Shown: piece by piece, positions 13,226 to 22,692 of the stretch
Layout: every line of letters starts with the position of its first letter
Position numbering within the stretch: the stretch's first letter is position 1
The notes under the pieces: model-generated
Databases searched by the model: none
What the model was told of the DNA's origin: nothing
Seen by the model: only the letters and a program-made list of their open reading frames with translations
Position numbers and translations under genes: made by a program
Origin: an uncultured bacterium
Lineage (GTDB): Bacteria; Cyanobacteriota; Vampirovibrionia; Gastranaerophilales; Gastranaerophilaceae
Length of the DNA: 64,000 nucleotides
Assembly (NCBI GenBank): GCA_948964545.1
Contig: CAREDV010000003.1
Span: 123,377-187,376, forward strand
Reading direction: 5' to 3'

Positions 13226-14824
13226 TTACTCACTACAGATAGTAATAATGAACTCGCTTCCTGCTCCAACCTCACTGTTTACAGTAATTTCACCTTTATG
13301 CTTTTCAATAATCTTTGTACAAATTGCTAAACCAAGACCTGTTCCAACTCCTGAACTTTTGGTTGTAAAACCTGCTGTAAATATCTTGTCAAGCTGGTTT
13401 TCGGGTATTCCTTTTCCGCTATCTTTTATCCTTACAACAAGCTTTTTGTTAATAAATTCTGTAGTGAGTATAATCTTGCCCGACCCTTCGATTGCCTGAC
13501 AAGCGTTAACAAGAATGTTCATAAACACTTGATTGAGCATGTTTGGAAAGCATTTTACCAACGGGATTTCACTGTAATTTTTAATTATCTCGATACGGTT
13601 TTTTGTTTCGTGTCTGATTAAATCTAACGTCAAATCCAGCTCTTTATTAATATCAGCTTCCTGCTGTTCAGCTTCATCAAGGCGGACAAATTTTTTCAGG
13701 GACGAGACTATGTTGTTTATTCTGTTAATAGCTTCTTTGTCGACTTCATTTATGTCTGTCAGCATTTCTTTAAGTTCGGTGTCATCTATTGAGCTGAGCA
13801 GTTTTGCGACTATTCCGTTATTGGATTTTATTGAGGCGGCGGGCGTGTTGATTTCGTGGGCAACGCCTGCAACAAGCTGGCCGAGTGATGCCATTTTCTC
13901 TGAATTTATCAATTGAATTTGTGTTTCTTTTAATTCTTTTATTGTTTGAACGTTTTTCTGGTAAAGTTCTGCTGTGGTAATAGCATTTGATAGTTGTGTC
14001 GAAATAGCTTCAAGAATTTCTAATTCCTCTGTCAGTTCGCGTTTTTGATAACTGAGTAAAACTATTATGCCTTTTAGGTTTTGGGCATGGTGAATAGGAA
14101 CGGTTATCCTCATAACGGGCTGTTTAAAAGGTTTTGCTCCAGAATATTCTAACAGTACATTAGAAACTGCAATTTCTTTTGTATCAATAGAATCAAAACT
14201 GATTTCGGTATTTGTTTCCTGGATTAAGAAGTGATTGCCGTCGGCTTTAGCGTAGTAGGCTTTAAATGCACCAAACATTATGGCAAGTTCTTTCAGGGCT
14301 GATTGAATGATTTGTGACAGCTCTAAGCTTTCTCTGATATTGTTGGAAACTTTGTTTATGAGCGCAATTCGGATTGCCTGACTTTGTGCTTTTTGTTTAA
14401 TTTTCTGCAAATCCTGATTTTCTTCAAGAAGCTTGTTATATTTTTCCTGAAGTTTTTCGTTCTGTTTATTTATGTCGCTCAATTTATTTTGCGCGCTGAC
14501 ATCTGTAAAAAATATTATTGTGTAATTACCTTTTTTAACGGCTTGCAAATCGTAATAATAGATGCGGTTCAAATCTGATTGATACGAAATCCGTGCAAAA
14601 AAATCCTCGCTTGAATGGACTGCATGGTAGATAGGCGAATAGATTTCGATGTTTTCGGAATTAAGCGGGCAGATATCAAAGTTTGAGTTGTGTGAGAATT
14701 TTTTTAGATTTGAAAAATCTTTAAACCATCTCTTGAAAGTATGGTTTCGGTACACAACGTCGCCTTTTTTATTAATAATTAATACAGCATCCCTAAATTG
14801 TCTGAAAAAATCGAACTTTTTCAT
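13226..14824 (-). CDS. Sensor histidine kinase with PAS-like and GAF-like regions
   Basis: A 532-residue soluble kinase. A PAS-like region covers about residues 1-110 (DAVLIINKKGDVVYRN), followed by a coiled coil (110-150), a GAF-like region (about 155-290), the HisKA dimerisation helix with the phospho-acceptor His at about 323 (GQLVAGVAHEINTPAASI), and the HATPase domain with N, G1 (IKDSGKGIPENQLDKIF) and G2 (SGVGTGLGLAICTKIIEKH) boxes. There is no membrane segment, so it senses a cytoplasmic signal. No response regulator lies nearby, making it an orphan. Confidence 0.93.
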   Translation of the reverse strand: MKKFDFFRQFRDAVLIINKKGDVVYRNHTFKRWFKDFSNLKKFSHNSNFDICPLNSENIEIYSPIYHAVHSSEDFFARISYQSDLNRIYYYDLQAVKKGNYTIIFFTDVSAQNKLSDINKQNEKLQEKYNKLLEENQDLQKIKQKAQSQAIRIALINKVSNNIRESLELSQIIQSALKELAIMFGAFKAYYAKADGNHFLIQETNTEISFDSIDTKEIAVSNVLLEYSGAKPFKQPVMRITVPIHHAQNLKGIIVLLSYQKRELTEELEILEAISTQLSNAITTAELYQKNVQTIKELKETQIQLINSEKMASLGQLVAGVAHEINTPAASIKSNNGIVAKLLSSIDDTELKEMLTDINEVDKEAINRINNIVSSLKKFVRLDEAEQQEADINKELDLTLDLIRHETKNRIEIIKNYSEIPLVKCFPNMLNQVFMNILVNACQAIEGSGKIILTTEFINKKLVVRIKDSGKGIPENQLDKIFTAGFTTKSSGVGTGLGLAICTKIIEKHKGEITVNSEVGAGSEFIITICSE

Positions 14825-14883
14825 GATTATATTATAATATAGATTGGCAATTTGTAAAATTATTAAAAAATAATAAATTTTTC

Positions 14884-14911
14884 TTGTTTATACATATTGA
14901 TAATTTATAAT
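14884..14911 (+). promoter_or_regulatory. Promoter of the grpE-dnaJ unit
   Basis: TTGTTT (14884-14889) and TATAAT (14906-14911), 16-base spacer. No CIRCE element is visible between it and grpE. Confidence 0.6.
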
Positions 14912-14933
14912 ATATTTAAAGAGGGAAAGAAAA

Positions 14934-15560
14934 ATGGGACATAAAAATAATCCGTTTAAAAACGATGACTTGGAAAATCAGATTAATGAAGAAGCTTCAG
15001 TAGAAGAAACTGCAGAAGAAATTAAAGCGGATTGCGAGCAAAGTGCGAAAGCTGACGCGAAAGCGGCTGCTGAAGGAACGTCTAACGCGAGCAATCAGGC
15101 AAAAACTAAATATGATGGGCTTCAGAAAAAATTTGATGCTTTAAATAATCAATATTTAAGACTTGCGGCTGATTTTGACAACTACCGCAAACGTCAGGAG
15201 CATGAGCGTGAGGAGCTTTTAAAATTTGGCACGGAAAATGCGCTTAAAAAAATGATTGAAGTCCTTGACAACTTTGAACGCGGTAAAAAAGCACTTGAAA
15301 GTGTTGAAGATTGTCTAAAAGTTAAAGAAAGTTTTGATTTAGTTCATAAGCAGACTATTGAATCTTTGAAAAAACTTGGGCTTGAAGAAATTGAAGCTGA
15401 GGGGAAAGAATTTGACCCGAACTTGCATGATGCTGTTATGCAGACACCGTCTGGCGAATATCCTGAACATACTGTTATTAATGAATTGCAGAAAGGCTAC
15501 AAAATGGGCGACAAGGTTTTAAGACCTGCTTTAGTAAATGTTGCAACTTCACAAGATTAA
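14934..15560 (+). CDS. grpE: Nucleotide exchange factor GrpE
   Basis: A 208-residue co-chaperone that releases ADP from DnaK. The N-terminal 60 residues are acidic and disordered (Glu, Ala, Lys rich). The long dimer helix follows, then the family signature FDNYRKRQEHEREELLKFG and the C-terminal beta domain with LHDAVMQTPSGEYPEHTVI and KVLRPALVNV. The Shine-Dalgarno site is GAGGG. It is followed by dnaJ, but dnaK is not in the window. Confidence 0.96.
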   Translation: MGHKNNPFKNDDLENQINEEASVEETAEEIKADCEQSAKADAKAAAEGTSNASNQAKTKYDGLQKKFDALNNQYLRLAADFDNYRKRQEHEREELLKFGTENALKKMIEVLDNFERGKKALESVEDCLKVKESFDLVHKQTIESLKKLGLEEIEAEGKEFDPNLHDAVMQTPSGEYPEHTVINELQKGYKMGDKVLRPALVNVATSQD

Positions 15561-15602
15561 TTTTGCATGCTAAAATAAAATTATCAGAATAGGGAAGGAT
15601 TA

Positions 15603-16733
15603 ATGACAGATTACTATGATATATTAGGCGTTTCAAAAGACGCTTCAAAAGATGAGATAAAATCGGCTTTTAGAAGAAAAGCCCGTACATTGCACCCCGA
15701 TGTAAACAAAGAGCCTGATGCAGAGGAAAAGTTCAAAGAACTCGGCAGGGCTTATGAAACTTTGTCAGATGATAACAAACGTGCAACTTATGACAGATAC
15801 GGCGAAGACGGTTTGAAAAATGCAGGTTTTGACACAGGCGGGCCTTTTGCAGGCGGTTTTGGCGACTTGAACGATATTTTCAATTCATTCTTTGGCGGAA
15901 TGGGCGGTTTCGGGTTTGGCGGAGGACGCCCTGATCCGAATGCTCCTGTTGAGGGTGATGATTTAAGACTTGATATCGAAGTAGATTTTGAACAGGCAGT
16001 TTTTGGCTGTGAAAAAGAGATTAAATTTGACCATTTGGAAATTTGTACAGAATGCAGCGGTACAGGTGCGCAAAAAGGAACACAGCCCGTAACCTGTCCG
16101 ACCTGTCACGGAACAGGACATGTTCAGCAGGTTATGAGAACTCCTTTAGGTGCAATTTCGCAAATTGTGACCTGTCCTGACTGTCACGGTGCAGGTAAAA
16201 AGATTACAAATCCTTGTAAAGCTTGCGGCGGGCATGGCAAAGTTGAAAAAGAAAAAACAATTAAGATTAAAATCCCCGCAGGTGTTGATAATATGTCTAA
16301 AATCAGGGTATCGCGCGAAGGCGATGCAGGTACAAACGGCGGGCAAGCTGGAGATTTGTATGTAGTATTGCATGTAAAAGCTTCAGATTGTTTTAAACGT
16401 GATGGAAATGATGTTTATACAAGACTTGATATTACACCAGCTCAGGCGGTTTTAGGCGACAAGGTTACAATTAAAACTCTTGACGGCGAAAAAGAAATTG
16501 CAGTTCATCCAGGAGTTCAAAGCGGAAATTCTATCAAAATAAAAGGAGCAGGAGTGCCTTATGTTGCAAGACCATCTCAAAGAGGTGATCATATTGTTGT
16601 AATTTCTGTTGTAACTCCTACGAAACTTTCTGATGAAGAAAGAAATTTATATAAAAAGCTTTATGAAATTCAGCATGGCGCAAAGGTTCATCATTCATCA
16701 GTGATAGATAAAGTTAAGGGAGTATTTCAATAA
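15603..16733 (+). CDS. dnaJ: Chaperone protein DnaJ
   Basis: A full-length type I J-protein of 376 residues. The J domain (1-70) has the HPD motif (LHPDVNKEP). A Gly/Phe-rich linker (about 78-110) and four CxxCxGxG zinc repeats follow ([32 protein letters not shown]), then two client-binding beta domains. It stimulates DnaK ATPase and delivers unfolded clients. Its TAA overlaps the next ATG as TAATG. Confidence 0.97.
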   Translation: MTDYYDILGVSKDASKDEIKSAFRRKARTLHPDVNKEPDAEEKFKELGRAYETLSDDNKRATYDRYGEDGLKNAGFDTGGPFAGGFGDLNDIFNSFFGGMGGFGFGGGRPDPNAPVEGDDLRLDIEVDFEQAVFGCEKEIKFDHLEICTECSGTGAQKGTQPVTCPTCHGTGHVQQVMRTPLGAISQIVTCPDCHGAGKKITNPCKACGGHGKVEKEKTIKIKIPAGVDNMSKIRVSREGDAGTNGGQAGDLYVVLHVKASDCFKRDGNDVYTRLDITPAQAVLGDKVTIKTLDGEKEIAVHPGVQSGNSIKIKGAGVPYVARPSQRGDHIVVISVVTPTKLSDEERNLYKKLYEIQHGAKVHHSSVIDKVKGVFQ

Positions 16734-18172
16734 TGCGTAAGCTTTTAATTTGTTTGGGAATTATCATAATGACATCAGCTGCCGCGTTTTCGGCAACAAT
16801 TCCTGATGATATTCAACAAATAATTAATAATGATTTTCCTAAAACAAATTTTCGTTTTGACGGGTTGATAATTTTGCCTGATAATACAGTTTATTTACCG
16901 CTTTTTCCTGCAAAACAGATTACGCCCGAAACTCTTGCAGTGAAACAAACTGTTCCCGAGTCTGCAGCATTAGCTTCAAAGCCTAATATTGTAATTTTTA
17001 ATAATGACTTTGTGCTTTTGAAAATGATTACAGATACTAAAGGCAGCAAAACAATTTATAAAATGGCAAATCCGCCTTTGGAAGTTAGAACTGGTCTGCT
17101 CCCGCAGGATTTGTTAGTGCCGAAAGGACTTGTCATTCCAGAAAATTTAAAATCAATTATCGGAAACCTGATGATTCAGACGGTTAATGATCCTGGGATT
17201 AGAATTGAACGCACAAAACCTGTTGTAACACAGTTAAACGGTTCGACTTTAAAAACTTTAGCGCAAATTCCAGCTTTAAGAAACAAAAATTTCTATGTTT
17301 CATCGCCATATTCTAAAAATATTCAGGTATTGAATATGGGTGCAAAAACTCCCGAGTATTCACTGAAACAAAATAATGTGCCGATTTCAATGAAAGCATA
17401 TAACAATGAATTTTTGCTTGTGACAGCATATGACAAACCGTCTGTGGATGTAATTTCGCTTGCAGATGATCAGATTATCAAGCAGATTTATACAAAAACA
17501 CTGCCAGATGAGATTTTAATCGACAAGAACAAAAATATTGCATATATTTCAAGCTCTTTGGACTCATCGATTTATATGCTTAATTTGGAAACAATGACGC
17601 TTTCAAAACAGATTAAAATTACTGGCATGTGCGAAAAATTAACACTGTCTGATGACGGAACAAAATTGTTTTATTATGACAAGAAAACCCGCGATATCTG
17701 GGCGATTGAACTTGATAATAATTATTTGCTGAAAGAAATTGGAAGATTCCCGAATGTTTCGAAAATTCTTTATTCAAACAATAAAATTTATATTACAAGC
17801 AGAACAAAAAATCGTCTTGCGATAATCGATTACGATACAATCGGGCTGATGTCGGAAACTGAAATCTGCGACAAACCTATTGATATGATTGCTTTCCATG
17901 ACAGAATTTATATTCTCGGTGCGGGAGATAATTCTATTCAGGTTTTGGATGCAAAAACGGATGAATTAACAAATTCTATTTATCTTGGCACAAACGGATT
18001 TTCAACAAAGATTTCGCATATAGATGATACGAATATTGCGCTTATTACGGATACAAAGGCTTCTTTATACACAGTGTTTGACCTGGGTACAAATTCTGTT
18101 GTCAAAACCGTTCCGATTGATATTCCCGCAAATTCGATTGTAGTTACTGAGAAAGTCAAAAAAATAAAATGA
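16733..18172 (+). CDS. Exported beta-propeller-like protein, unknown function
   Basis: A 479-residue protein with a clear signal peptide ([20 protein letters not shown], cleavage near ATIPDD). The first half has no motif I recognise. The second half (about 190-470) shows recurring YVTN/YncE-like blades: FYVSSPYSKNIQVLNM, IAYISSSLDSSIYMLNLET, IYILGAGDNSIQVLDAKTDE. A periplasmic or cell-envelope role is inferred. It is translationally coupled to dnaJ and overlaps the O-methyltransferase by 4 bases. Confidence 0.8.
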   Translation: MRKLLICLGIIIMTSAAAFSATIPDDIQQIINNDFPKTNFRFDGLIILPDNTVYLPLFPAKQITPETLAVKQTVPESAALASKPNIVIFNNDFVLLKMITDTKGSKTIYKMANPPLEVRTGLLPQDLLVPKGLVIPENLKSIIGNLMIQTVNDPGIRIERTKPVVTQLNGSTLKTLAQIPALRNKNFYVSSPYSKNIQVLNMGAKTPEYSLKQNNVPISMKAYNNEFLLVTAYDKPSVDVISLADDQIIKQIYTKTLPDEILIDKNKNIAYISSSLDSSIYMLNLETMTLSKQIKITGMCEKLTLSDDGTKLFYYDKKTRDIWAIELDNNYLLKEIGRFPNVSKILYSNNKIYITSRTKNRLAIIDYDTIGLMSETEICDKPIDMIAFHDRIYILGAGDNSIQVLDAKTDELTNSIYLGTNGFSTKISHIDDTNIALITDTKASLYTVFDLGTNSVVKTVPIDIPANSIVVTEKVKKIK

Positions 18173-18735
18173 TAAAAAGATTTGATGAACAAACCCAAAA
18201 AGTTTTATTAGAACTTGAGAAAACGCAAAAACAGTTCTGGAATATTTCGCGTGTTACGGCAGAATTTTTGTATACATTAATCTGTGACAAAAAAGCTAAA
18301 AATGTTCTTGAAATCGGTACTTCTAACGGATATTCGGGAATTTGGCTCGGCAAAGCAGTTAAAGAAAACGGCGGACACCTTACAACAATTGAGTTTTACG
18401 ACAAACGCCTTGATGTTGCAAGAGAAAATTTCAAAACCTGCGGAGTTGATGATGTTATTACAACTTTGCAAGGCTCTGCATTAATGCATTTGGAATATCT
18501 GCCTGAAGATTTTAAAATTGATTTTGCCTTTGTCGACGCGAACAAATCTGAATATATCAAGTATTTTGAACTTATAGACAAGCATCTTGTAAAAGGCGGG
18601 ATTATTGCATGCGACAATGTTTTATCGCATGAGGCTAAGTGCAAACCATTTATAGATGCGATTAATGCTCATCCGAATTATGAAAATGTAGTTCTTCCTC
18701 TGCCAGCAGGTTTGTCTTTAGGCAGGAAATTATGA
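18169..18735 (+). CDS. SAM-dependent O-methyltransferase, family 3
   Basis: A 188-residue cation-dependent O-methyltransferase of the catechol/caffeoyl-CoA type. The SAM motif is VLEIGTSNGYSGIWLGKAV, followed by the acid motif TTIEFYDKRLDVARENF. The metal-site region is IDFAFVDANKSEYIKYF and GGIIACDNVLSHE. The substrate is unknown. Overlaps of 4 bases on both sides (ATGA) place it firmly in the dnaJ-ruvC operon. Confidence 0.88.
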   Translation: MIKRFDEQTQKVLLELEKTQKQFWNISRVTAEFLYTLICDKKAKNVLEIGTSNGYSGIWLGKAVKENGGHLTTIEFYDKRLDVARENFKTCGVDDVITTLQGSALMHLEYLPEDFKIDFAFVDANKSEYIKYFELIDKHLVKGGIIACDNVLSHEAKCKPFIDAINAHPNYENVVLPLPAGLSLGRKL

Positions 18736-19205
18736 AAATTCTAGGTATTGACCCAGGTATGGCAATAGTTGGTTATTCCGTTTTGGATTATGACGGAAAC
18801 AAAACTGTGCTGTTACATTCTGGCTCAATTCAAACTTCTAAGGATAAAAAAGAATCGGCAAGACTTTTGGAAATTTGGGAAGATATGAATGTCATTGTTG
18901 ACAAATATAAGCCTGATGTTTGTGCTATAGAAAAATTGTTTTTCTTCAGAAACCATACGACTGTTATGCCTGTTGCACATGCACGCGGTGTAATTCTTAC
19001 AGTGCTTGAAAAATATGGTGTTCCTGTTTTTGAATATACGCCTATGGAGGTTAAACAAGTCCTTACAGGTTATGGCAGAGCTGATAAAAAAGAGGTTGAG
19101 CAGATGGTTAAGTTGTCGCTTGGGGTTGATAAATTACCAAAACTTGATGATACTGTAGATTCAATTGCGATTGCAATTTGTCATACGCGTTCTGTTATGT
19201 TATGA
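18732..19205 (+). CDS. ruvC: Holliday junction endonuclease RuvC
   Basis: A 157-residue resolvase that cleaves Holliday junctions with RuvAB. The RNase H-like catalytic acids are seen in MKILGIDPGMAIVGYSVLD (Asp), CAIEKLFFFRNHTT (Glu) and KLDDTVDSIAIAICH (two Asp). DNA-contact motif YTPMEVKQVLTGYGRADKKE is intact. It overlaps the flanking genes by 4 bases each. Confidence 0.96.
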   Translation: MKILGIDPGMAIVGYSVLDYDGNKTVLLHSGSIQTSKDKKESARLLEIWEDMNVIVDKYKPDVCAIEKLFFFRNHTTVMPVAHARGVILTVLEKYGVPVFEYTPMEVKQVLTGYGRADKKEVEQMVKLSLGVDKLPKLDDTVDSIAIAICHTRSVML

Positions 19206-19654
19206 TAAATTCTATGAATATTGATTTTATTTTATTGAAACGAATTTCAATTTTAAGCGCATTTTTTGGTGCAATTTTAGGTTTTATAACTTTAATTCCT
19301 TTTATCGGAACTTATTCATTGGTGTTTTTATTTTGTTTTATAGCACCATTGGTAATTTGGATTTTGGTAAAATATAACTGTCTTTCATTATCATCGGTCA
19401 AAGGAAGTGTTATTACAGGTGCTATAGCTGGAATGGTTGCTTATCTGGGATTTTCAATAGTTTATATTCCGATTTCCGTTATTTTGATGAAGTTATTTAA
19501 TTTGAGTGCAAATTACGGTATCGGCTTAACTCTTTTAAATGCAAATTTATTTATTCTGGTTGTGCTTTCACTTTTTATGAGTGTTTTAAGTGCAACTATT
19601 AATGCGTTTACAGGGTTTTTAACTTTTTATGTAATAGAACTTATGAGGAAATAG
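19202..19654 (+). CDS. Small integral membrane protein, unknown function
   Basis: A 150-residue protein with four hydrophobic segments (about residues 12-38, 42-60, 70-100 and 110-145). I chose the ATG that overlaps the ruvC stop (ATGA); the frame extends further up inside ruvC. There is no motif I recognise. Two bases separate it from mtnA, so it is part of the same operon. Confidence 0.75.
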   Translation: MINSMNIDFILLKRISILSAFFGAILGFITLIPFIGTYSLVFLFCFIAPLVIWILVKYNCLSLSSVKGSVITGAIAGMVAYLGFSIVYIPISVILMKLFNLSANYGIGLTLLNANLFILVVLSLFMSVLSATINAFTGFLTFYVIELMRK

Positions 19655-19656
19655 TA

Positions 19657-20715
19657 ATGGCAGAATTTAAATCAAAAATTAAAACTATAGAATGGGTGGA
19701 TAATTATTCGAAAATGGTTGATCAGACAATTTTACCCGAGCAATTTGAGTATGTAAATATCAAAACAGGTCAAGAAATGTTTGATGCAATCAAAACTATG
19801 ATTGTTAGAGGTGCTCCTGCAATTGGAGTGGCTGGTGCGCATGGTGTTGTTTTATATGCACAGGAACTTGCACAAGAAAATTTAAGCCGTGATGAATTTG
19901 TTAAAAAATTACTTGAAAAAGCAGATTACATGGCAACATCTCGTCCGACAGCCGTAAATCTTATGTGGGCTGTTAAAAAGCAAAAAGAAATTATTGAAAA
20001 TTCAAAATCTGATATTTTAGGTATTGTTGAAGAATTAAAACAAAATGGCATAAAACTTGAAAATGAAGATATTGAGATTAACAAAAAAATTGGAGATTAC
20101 GGTGCAGAAGTTGTGCCGAAAGGTGCGACAATTTTGACTCACTGTAATGCAGGGGCGCTTGCTACAGTAGGTTACGGAACTGCACTTGGTGTTGTACGTT
20201 CTGCTTTTGCTAATGATCCGACTGTTAAGGTTTTTGCAGATGAAACACGTCCGCGTCAGCAAGGTGCAAGAATTACAACCCTTGAGCTGACAATGGATGG
20301 TATTCCGACAACTTTAATCACTGATGGCATGTGTTCATATTTTATGAAAAAAGGTATGATTGATATAGTTGTTGTAGGTGCTGACAGGATTGCAGCAAAT
20401 GGTGACACTGCAAATAAAATCGGAACTTATACAGTTGCAATTGCTGCAAAATATCATAATATACCATTTTATATTGCTGCGCCTTTATCGACAATTGATA
20501 CAAGTATTAAAACTGGTGATGAAATTGTCATAGAGGAACGTTCACGCGAAGAAGTTACTCATATTAACGGCAAAATTATCTGTGCACCTGAGGTTAATAT
20601 TATTAATCCAGGATTTGATGTTACACCACATGAACTTATTGCAGGTATTATTACAGAAAAAGGTATTTTAAGACCTGATTACGTGAAATCAATTGCACAA
20701 GCGTTTGCTAAATAA
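19657..20715 (+). CDS. mtnA: S-methyl-5-thioribose-1-phosphate isomerase
   Basis: A 352-residue enzyme of the methionine salvage pathway that converts methylthioribose-1-phosphate to the ribulose form. Motifs are TMIVRGAPAIGVAGAHGVVL, the active-site Cys in ILTHCNAGALATVGYGTAL and the catalytic Asp in VVVGADRIAANGDTANKIGT. It is related to eIF2B subunits but the Cys/Asp pair supports the isomerase. No other salvage genes are in the window, so ribose-1,5-bisphosphate isomerase-like activity is a less likely alternative. It overlaps the converging tyrA by 8 bases. Confidence 0.93.
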   Translation: MAEFKSKIKTIEWVDNYSKMVDQTILPEQFEYVNIKTGQEMFDAIKTMIVRGAPAIGVAGAHGVVLYAQELAQENLSRDEFVKKLLEKADYMATSRPTAVNLMWAVKKQKEIIENSKSDILGIVEELKQNGIKLENEDIEINKKIGDYGAEVVPKGATILTHCNAGALATVGYGTALGVVRSAFANDPTVKVFADETRPRQQGARITTLELTMDGIPTTLITDGMCSYFMKKGMIDIVVVGADRIAANGDTANKIGTYTVAIAAKYHNIPFYIAAPLSTIDTSIKTGDEIVIEERSREEVTHINGKIICAPEVNIINPGFDVTPHELIAGIITEKGILRPDYVKSIAQAFAK

Positions 20716-21448
20716 ACATTTTTGAACGAATATTTTTAACTTCGGCGATTGTCTTTGGATAGTCGCCGTTTGTTAATTCTCCGATTGATTTGTAAAGTTT
20801 TAAAATTGCGTGCTCGATATTTTGTGAATTCATCGAAACCATATCACAAGCCATTTCTTCGTTTGAAAGGGCAAGTCTTGTCATATCGCGAAATCCGCTT
20901 GATGCGATTTCGAGTGCCAGCGGATTGTCTTTTGCACAAAGCATCAACGCTTGCGAGATTACCATAGGCATGTGAGAAATCATCGCAACAGCTTCATCGT
21001 GCTTTTCTGCTGTTGTAAATACGGGTTTTGCTCCGACAAAATTGATTATTTCTGTCAAAAGTGGATTTTCCTCTCCCGTGATAACCCATTTTGCACCTTT
21101 AAACAATCCCTCAAAAGAGTTTTCAAATCCTTTATGTTCTGTTCCTGCCATCGGATGCGAGGGAATAAATTTATATGGTCTTTTGCCTGTGACAAATTTT
21201 TTCAGACTGCAGACATCTGTTACAACTGTTTCAGGTAAAAGTATGTTTTCCAGTTCATCAAGTACGGCAAGAGTTTTATTCATAGGAGTGCAGACAAAAA
21301 CTATATCTCTGTCTTTTAAAATATCATAAGTTTTATAAATATTTTCACCGTTTTGCGACTTTGAAACCGCAATGACATCATATTTTTTTCTTAAATCTTT
21401 GAATAGCGAACCGCCAATTAAACCTAAACCTATAATCCCTATTTTCAT
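20708..21448 (-). CDS. tyrA: Prephenate/arogenate dehydrogenase
   Basis: A 246-residue NAD(P)-dependent enzyme of tyrosine synthesis. The Rossmann motif is IGIIGLGLIGGSLFKDLRKK and the substrate motif FIPSHPMAGTEHKGFENS with the conserved His. It lacks a fused chorismate mutase or ACT domain and is slightly shorter than the usual 270-290 residues. Whether it uses prephenate or arogenate cannot be read. It is monocistronic and converges with mtnA. Confidence 0.92.
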   Translation of the reverse strand: MKIGIIGLGLIGGSLFKDLRKKYDVIAVSKSQNGENIYKTYDILKDRDIVFVCTPMNKTLAVLDELENILLPETVVTDVCSLKKFVTGKRPYKFIPSHPMAGTEHKGFENSFEGLFKGAKWVITGEENPLLTEIINFVGAKPVFTTAEKHDEAVAMISHMPMVISQALMLCAKDNPLALEIASSGFRDMTRLALSNEEMACDMVSMNSQNIEHAILKLYKSIGELTNGDYPKTIAEVKNIRSKMFI

Positions 21449-21500
21449 AACTGATATTGTAGCATAAAATCGGTGAATTGTAACAAAATATTAATTTAAG

Positions 21501-21528
21501 TTTAAAGTAGCTAAAACCCTTGTATAAT
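21501..21528 (+). promoter_or_regulatory. Promoter next to the CATAG repeat
   Basis: TATAAT at 21523-21528 with a weak TTTAAA at 21501-21506 (16-base spacer). The start point falls at the beginning of the pentanucleotide repeat. Confidence 0.5.
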
Positions 21529-21532
21529 GCCT

Positions 21533-21557
21533 CATAGCATAGCATAGCATAGCATAG
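21533..21557 (+). repeat. Pentanucleotide microsatellite, five CATAG units
   Basis: Five exact CATAG units lie 4 bases downstream of the -10 box and 63 bases before the start codon of the next gene. Slippage would change the first transcribed bases rather than a reading frame. Confidence 0.9.
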
Positions 21558-21619
21558 AGGCGTACTGTGTCAAATTTTTAGCGGGTTGTGTTTTTATGTA
21601 TTTAGGAAAGGTTAGTTAA

Positions 21620-22663
21620 ATGATTAATTCTGTAAACAACTATGCAATGGCTTATCAATATAGAGTTCCTGTGTTCAAAGGTAATTTGCAGCAAAATCAA
21701 TCAGCAATTGTAGAGAAAAAAGAATTATCGACAACAGCCAAAGTTGGATTCGGTATAGGTGCACTTGCCGTTGGGGCTGTTGTTTGTGACTTAATTTTTG
21801 TAAAAGGCAAACATATAAAATCAATTTTCGGTAAAGCAAATATCGGCGGTTCAACAAAGGCTGTCGAAAACGCTTCCGAAACTGCCGCAAGCAGTACTGC
21901 ACGTCACACAACTCCAACACCTGCACTGTCAGTATCAAAAGTTCATACACAGCCTAAGGTATATGATGAATTTATAACCCCTGACAGAGGAAAAAATTTA
22001 CCGAATTTTAAAACATTTGATGAGGCTGTGCAGGATTTTCGTCTAAAACTTTCTGAGTCAAATGTTGATGTGGCTGAAAATTCCGACGAGCTTATAAAAT
22101 CATTAACCCCGCATAATTATGCGCAGGACAATTCTTTCATTTCTGTTAAAACAAGAACAAAAGATATTGACTATGTCGGTAAAACTATAGATATTGTAGA
22201 CAATAAAATTTATAGAACACAACTTGTTGGCACACCGTTTGATTGTCGCAGGCAGGTTGATATTGATATGGCGGGAGATTATTTAATTCAGACTCTTGAT
22301 GATGGCCGTAAACTCGTTGGTATAAGTGTAACATCAGGAAGATTTGACCCGCGCCCTATCAGGACTAAAATACATATTGTTTCTAAAGACAAAGAATTTA
22401 CACCGCTGCAAAAAGATTTGATTGAAATAATAAGTCAAAGAAGTAAACAAACTGTTGACAGAAATTCGACGGATATTCTTTCGCTCGGTATTATTGCCCG
22501 TAACGGGTGTGCTAAATACGGCGGTGGATTTGAACTGAATAAAGATGTACTGCTTTCGTCTATTGCTGCCGCCAGAAAACAATTGACAGGAGTTGATAAC
22601 GCATTTGTAAATGAAGCGCTAAATCTTGGTGTCGGTGAAAGAATGCATCAATTCAATTTTTAA
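21620..22663 (+). CDS. Lineage-type membrane-anchored protein, unknown function
   Basis: A 347-residue protein. The N-terminal motif YRVPVFKGN is typical of many Gastranaerophilales proteins (from memory). One hydrophobic segment at about 36-58 (VGFGIGALAVGAVVCDLIFV) is followed by a low-complexity Ser/Thr/Ala linker (about 70-115) and a 230-residue globular domain that I do not recognise. A long AT-rich leader with AGGAAAGG before the ATG gives a good ribosome site. It has its own promoter and terminator. Confidence 0.8.
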   Translation: MINSVNNYAMAYQYRVPVFKGNLQQNQSAIVEKKELSTTAKVGFGIGALAVGAVVCDLIFVKGKHIKSIFGKANIGGSTKAVENASETAASSTARHTTPTPALSVSKVHTQPKVYDEFITPDRGKNLPNFKTFDEAVQDFRLKLSESNVDVAENSDELIKSLTPHNYAQDNSFISVKTRTKDIDYVGKTIDIVDNKIYRTQLVGTPFDCRRQVDIDMAGDYLIQTLDDGRKLVGISVTSGRFDPRPIRTKIHIVSKDKEFTPLQKDLIEIISQRSKQTVDRNSTDILSLGIIARNGCAKYGGGFELNKDVLLSSIAAARKQLTGVDNAFVNEALNLGVGERMHQFNF

Positions 22664-22692
22664 AAAATGCGGTGATTATCACCGCATTTTTA
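22664..22692. terminator. Bidirectional terminator
   Basis: AAAATGCGGTGA-TTA-TCACCGCATTTT, a 12-bp perfect stem with A and T runs, serving both the upstream gene and the converging pgi. Confidence 0.92.

Noticed and set aside
21533..21557. Start of a CRISPR array
   Set aside because: Only a 5-base unit repeated in tandem without spacers; it is a microsatellite.
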